Shown: piece by piece, positions 6,409 through 7,712 of the stretch | Position numbering within the stretch: position 1 is the first letter of the stretch | Layout of the letters: each line of letters opens with the position of its first letter | Position numbers and translations under genes: made by a program | Assembly: GCA_041747755.1 (NCBI GenBank) | Contig: JBGTEN010000030.1 | Coordinates: 1 to 7,712 of the forward strand | DNA length: 7,712 nucleotides | Direction: 5' to 3' | DNA from: Aurantibrevibacter sp041747755 | GTDB taxonomy: Bacteria > Bacteroidota > Bacteroidia > Flavobacteriales > Flavobacteriaceae | Notes under the pieces: model-generated | The model's input: only the letters and a program-made list of their open reading frames with translations | Databases searched by the model: none | What the model was told of the DNA's origin: nothing

Positions 6409-6427
6409 CTGCCTACTGGCAGGCAGG
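6408..6427. repeat. 20-bp palindromic insertion in repeat copy 2
   Basis: A perfect stem-loop CCTGCC-TACT-GGCAGG (6408-6423) plus CAGG interrupts the otherwise aligned sequence: copy 1 reads TAAACGCAGTG without a gap at 2375-2385. The insertion can be placed at 6408-6427 or 6409-6428. Similar GGCAGGCAGG palindromes are, from memory, common in Bacteroidetes intergenic DNA. Confidence 0.65.
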
Positions 6428-6560
6428 CGCAGTGACGTACTGGATTTTAAAATGTTATGAATCGAAGATACATATAAGATTTAAAAGACGGTAAGAACGT
6501 TTTCAAATCCTTTTGGATTCACCAATACCACTAAAAGAAAATAAGGATGCATTGGTAAAT
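6428..6560 (+). repeat. 133-bp intergenic repeat, copy 2
   Basis: It aligns with 2378-2510 with about eight substitutions and two single-base indels. Directly after it come 53 bases (6561-6613) that are absent from copy 1 and bounded by TAAAT direct repeats (6556-6560 and 6609-6613). Part of the 53 bases (CTTTGCATTCACC) resembles the earlier CTTTTGGATTCACC, so an internal duplication is also present. Like copy 1 it lies upstream of a minus-strand gene. Confidence 0.85.
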
Positions 6561-6609
6561 GCTTTGCATTCACCACGTATACCAAATAAGAAATAGAAAT
6601 AACATGCTT

Positions 6610-6778
6610 AAATTGCGATTAGTACCGATTCAGAGGCTTCGGGACGGGATTGAGACGGATTTCCAAAGGTGCGGGAGCGCGAATGTATGAGCGGCGTAGC
6701 AACTTTGGTCAGCTTTAGCTGTTCCGAGCGCAGCGAACACACGACGGCTGCAAAGCAGCCTAGCTAATCCGTCCCAAC
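6610..6778 (+). repeat. Multi-hairpin repeat element, complete copy
   Basis: The left 40 bases match 2507-2546 with four substitutions. Outer arms TTGAGACGGATT (6650-6661) and AATCCGTCCCAA (6766-6777) pair with one mismatch. Inside are CCAAAGGTGC/GCAACTTTGG (6663-6672 and 6699-6708, one mismatch), CAGC/GCTG (6710-6721), GTTC/GAAC (6721-6738) and a perfect GGCTGC/GCAGCC hairpin with AAA loop (6746-6760). The result would be a branched, cloverleaf-like fold. No transposase or long ORF is inside, so it would be non-autonomous if mobile. Confidence 0.7.
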
Positions 6779-6893
6779 GGGATTCAGCTATACGCAGGCA
6801 GGGCTTTTTACCACTGAACTTCCTACGAAGAACTGAACTTTAAATTTACCACTTACCTGTCCTACGAAGCTCTGAATCCCTGCTTGCGTATAG
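6779..6893. repeat. 16-bp inverted repeat enclosing an imperfect tandem duplication
   Basis: CTATACGCAGGCAGGG (6788-6803) pairs with CCCTGCTTGCGTATAG (6878-6893), one position being a G-T pair. GGGATTCAG (6779-6787) also complements CTGAATCCC (6872-6880), which overlaps the right arm, so two alternative pairings exist. The 74-base interior is a rough duplication with a 38-39 base period: TTTACCACT at 6807 and 6845, CCTACGAAG at 6822 and 6861. The group II intron starts seven bases after the right arm. Confidence 0.7.
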
Positions 6894-6900
6894 GTGATGT

Positions 6901-7712
6901 GTGTGCCTTGAATGGTAAATATAGTTCCTTTTAGGAACATCCCAAGGGTGAAAGTCCCTAACACGGGGGAGTAACGACCCTAAGTGAAGCAAGTGGCAAG
7001 GTTGTTAACCGTGAGGTTAGGACTGAAGTAAGCCAGACTGCGTGAGCTGTACTGAAGTACATGAACTGGATAAGAGGCTATTAGGTTGGATGAGCAAGCA
7101 CATCATTGTGAAGTCCAAAACTTTGTTTTTTTCAAGGATAACCGAAATAGTAGATTCAGCAGGGATAGCTCAAAGGGTATTTGCCTTACCGAGGGAGGTC
7201 TCCAAAGCTACGTGTAGCTAAATAGAGAAGTCAGTAGAGGTCATAGTACTTTACAGAAACGAGCGGATGGATAAATCCGAGGTCTCACAAGCAAAGGAAG
7301 GACTGAACGTAAATTGGTTTTCAATGCAGAAAGGAATCCGCCCTAGACGGATAGCCCTCTGCAACGAAGACAGGTAAAAGAAAATGGAAACAAAAAATGA
7401 TTGGACCGTACTACATCCTTACAATCTGCAAAAAGCCCTTGAACAAGTAGTTGTAAATAAAGGCAGTGCAGGAATCGATGGAATTAAAACAACGGAATTC
7501 ACAGAGTATCTGCGAGAGAGCAAGTTGCACATACTCCAAATGGTAAAGCAAGGAAAGTACCGACCCCAAGCCATTCTTGGTGTGGAAATTCCCAAGGCAA
7601 ACGGGAAATCCCGTCTTTTGGGAATCCCAACAGTAATCGACAGGATGCTCCAACAAGCGGTATCACAAGTTGTGATGCCCAAATTTGAAAATGGTTTCAG
7701 CGCTTATAGTTA
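6901..7712 (+). mobile_element. Group II intron, 5' part, running off the window
   Basis: The 5' end GTGTGCC fits the GUGYG rule. Other group II intron landmarks follow: GGGTGAAAGTCCC (6945-6957), GACTGAAGTAAGCC, and the domain block GAGAAGTCAGTAGAGGTCAT near 7224-7243. ACATCA at 7100-7105, before the conserved GAAGTCC, is the expected EBS1 and is exactly complementary to TGATGT at 6895-6900, the six exon bases before the proposed splice site. No EBS2-IBS2 match was found. The GTGTGCC start, the missing EBS2 and the adjacent hairpin recall group IIC introns, but the class is a guess without the 3' end. The ORF inside starts at 7384; domains V and VI and the 3' exon lie outside the window. Confidence 0.9.
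7384..7712 (+). CDS. ltrA: Group II intron reverse transcriptase/maturase, N-terminal part
   Basis: An open frame of 109 codons from ATG at 7384 continues past the window with no stop. It reads like the start of an intron-encoded protein: NKGSAGIDGI at 25-34 (RT0/RT1 region), VKQGKYRPQAILGVEIPKAN at 54-73, LLGIPTVIDRMLQQAV at 78-93 and FENGFSAYS at 101-109, where relatives continue to YGFRP. The N-terminus is short, as in bacterial C/D/E-type intron proteins and unlike the long ML/CL types such as LtrA itself. The protein helps the intron RNA fold and splice, and copies it into DNA during retromobility. The catalytic YADD, maturase and any endonuclease domains are outside the window. The symbol is used generically. 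Minus-strand frames over this interval are shadows. Confidence 0.92.
   Translation, partial: METKNDWTVLHPYNLQKALEQVVVNKGSAGIDGIKTTEFTEYLRESKLHILQMVKQGKYRPQAILGVEIPKANGKSRLLGIPTVIDRMLQQAVSQVVMPKFENGFSAYS

Larger units (their letters stand above)
6350..6900. other. About 550-bp repeat-filled spacer between the serine hydrolase and the intron
   Basis: No gene is supported on either strand. In order it holds the right flank and core of the serine hydrolase module, a 20-bp palindromic insertion, repeat copy 2, a complete multi-hairpin element, and a long inverted repeat with internal duplications that ends just before the group II intron. Each is listed separately. Confidence 0.7.

Noticed and set aside
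7411..7682. Minus-strand frames opposite the intron ORF
   Set aside because: They are shadows of the reverse transcriptase frame at 7384-7712, which has clear family motifs.
1..7712. CRISPR array, tRNA or rRNA genes, insertion-sequence transposase
   Set aside because: No regularly spaced repeats with unique spacers, no tRNA-like arms or rRNA sequence, and no transposase motif in any frame; the repeats present are dispersed, not arrayed.

Overview
The window looks like accessory chromosomal DNA of a Bacteroidetes (Bacteroidota) bacterium, probably of the Flavobacteriia/Cytophagia type. This is inferred from AT-rich genes with no strong Shine-Dalgarno sequences, a TAnnTTTG-like promoter, the style of the proteins, and intergenic spacers full of palindromic repeats. 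No rRNA, tRNA, CRISPR array or integrase gene was found.

Layout. All complete genes lie on the minus strand and form three modules. (1) 176-2341 is a solitary Tat-exported [4Fe-4S]/molybdopterin oxidoreductase. (2) 2638-4927 is a four-gene block: an AraC-type regulator, then an AhpD/carboxymuconolactone-decarboxylase-like protein, a DoxX-like membrane protein and an OsmC-like protein. The last three probably form an operon with its own promoter, and the whole resembles a thiol/peroxide or electrophile stress unit. (3) 5312-6349 is a cytoplasmic-looking serine hydrolase of the class C beta-lactamase fold. At the right edge, on the plus strand, a group II intron begins at about 6901. Its reverse transcriptase/maturase ORF starts at 7384 and runs off the window.

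Between modules. The spacers are not ordinary. The first part of the spacers at 2378-2546 and 6428-6649 is a diverged direct repeat, and each repeat runs into a multi-hairpin element. The right end of the second element (6741-6778) is repeated exactly at 3-40, so the three modules sit between direct repeats. Each module is preceded, just upstream of its first gene, by the same short core (CGCCCTG on the plus strand). Modules 1 and 3 are also flanked by short inverted repeats. This resembles the ends of integron-type gene cassettes (simple sites near RRCGTTRR) in a uniformly oriented array, but canonical attC sites could not be folded by eye, so the idea remains a hypothesis.

The group II intron sits seven bases after a 16-bp inverted repeat. 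A six-base EBS1-IBS1 match fixes its 5' boundary. The hairpin-adjacent insertion and the 5' sequence recall group IIC introns.
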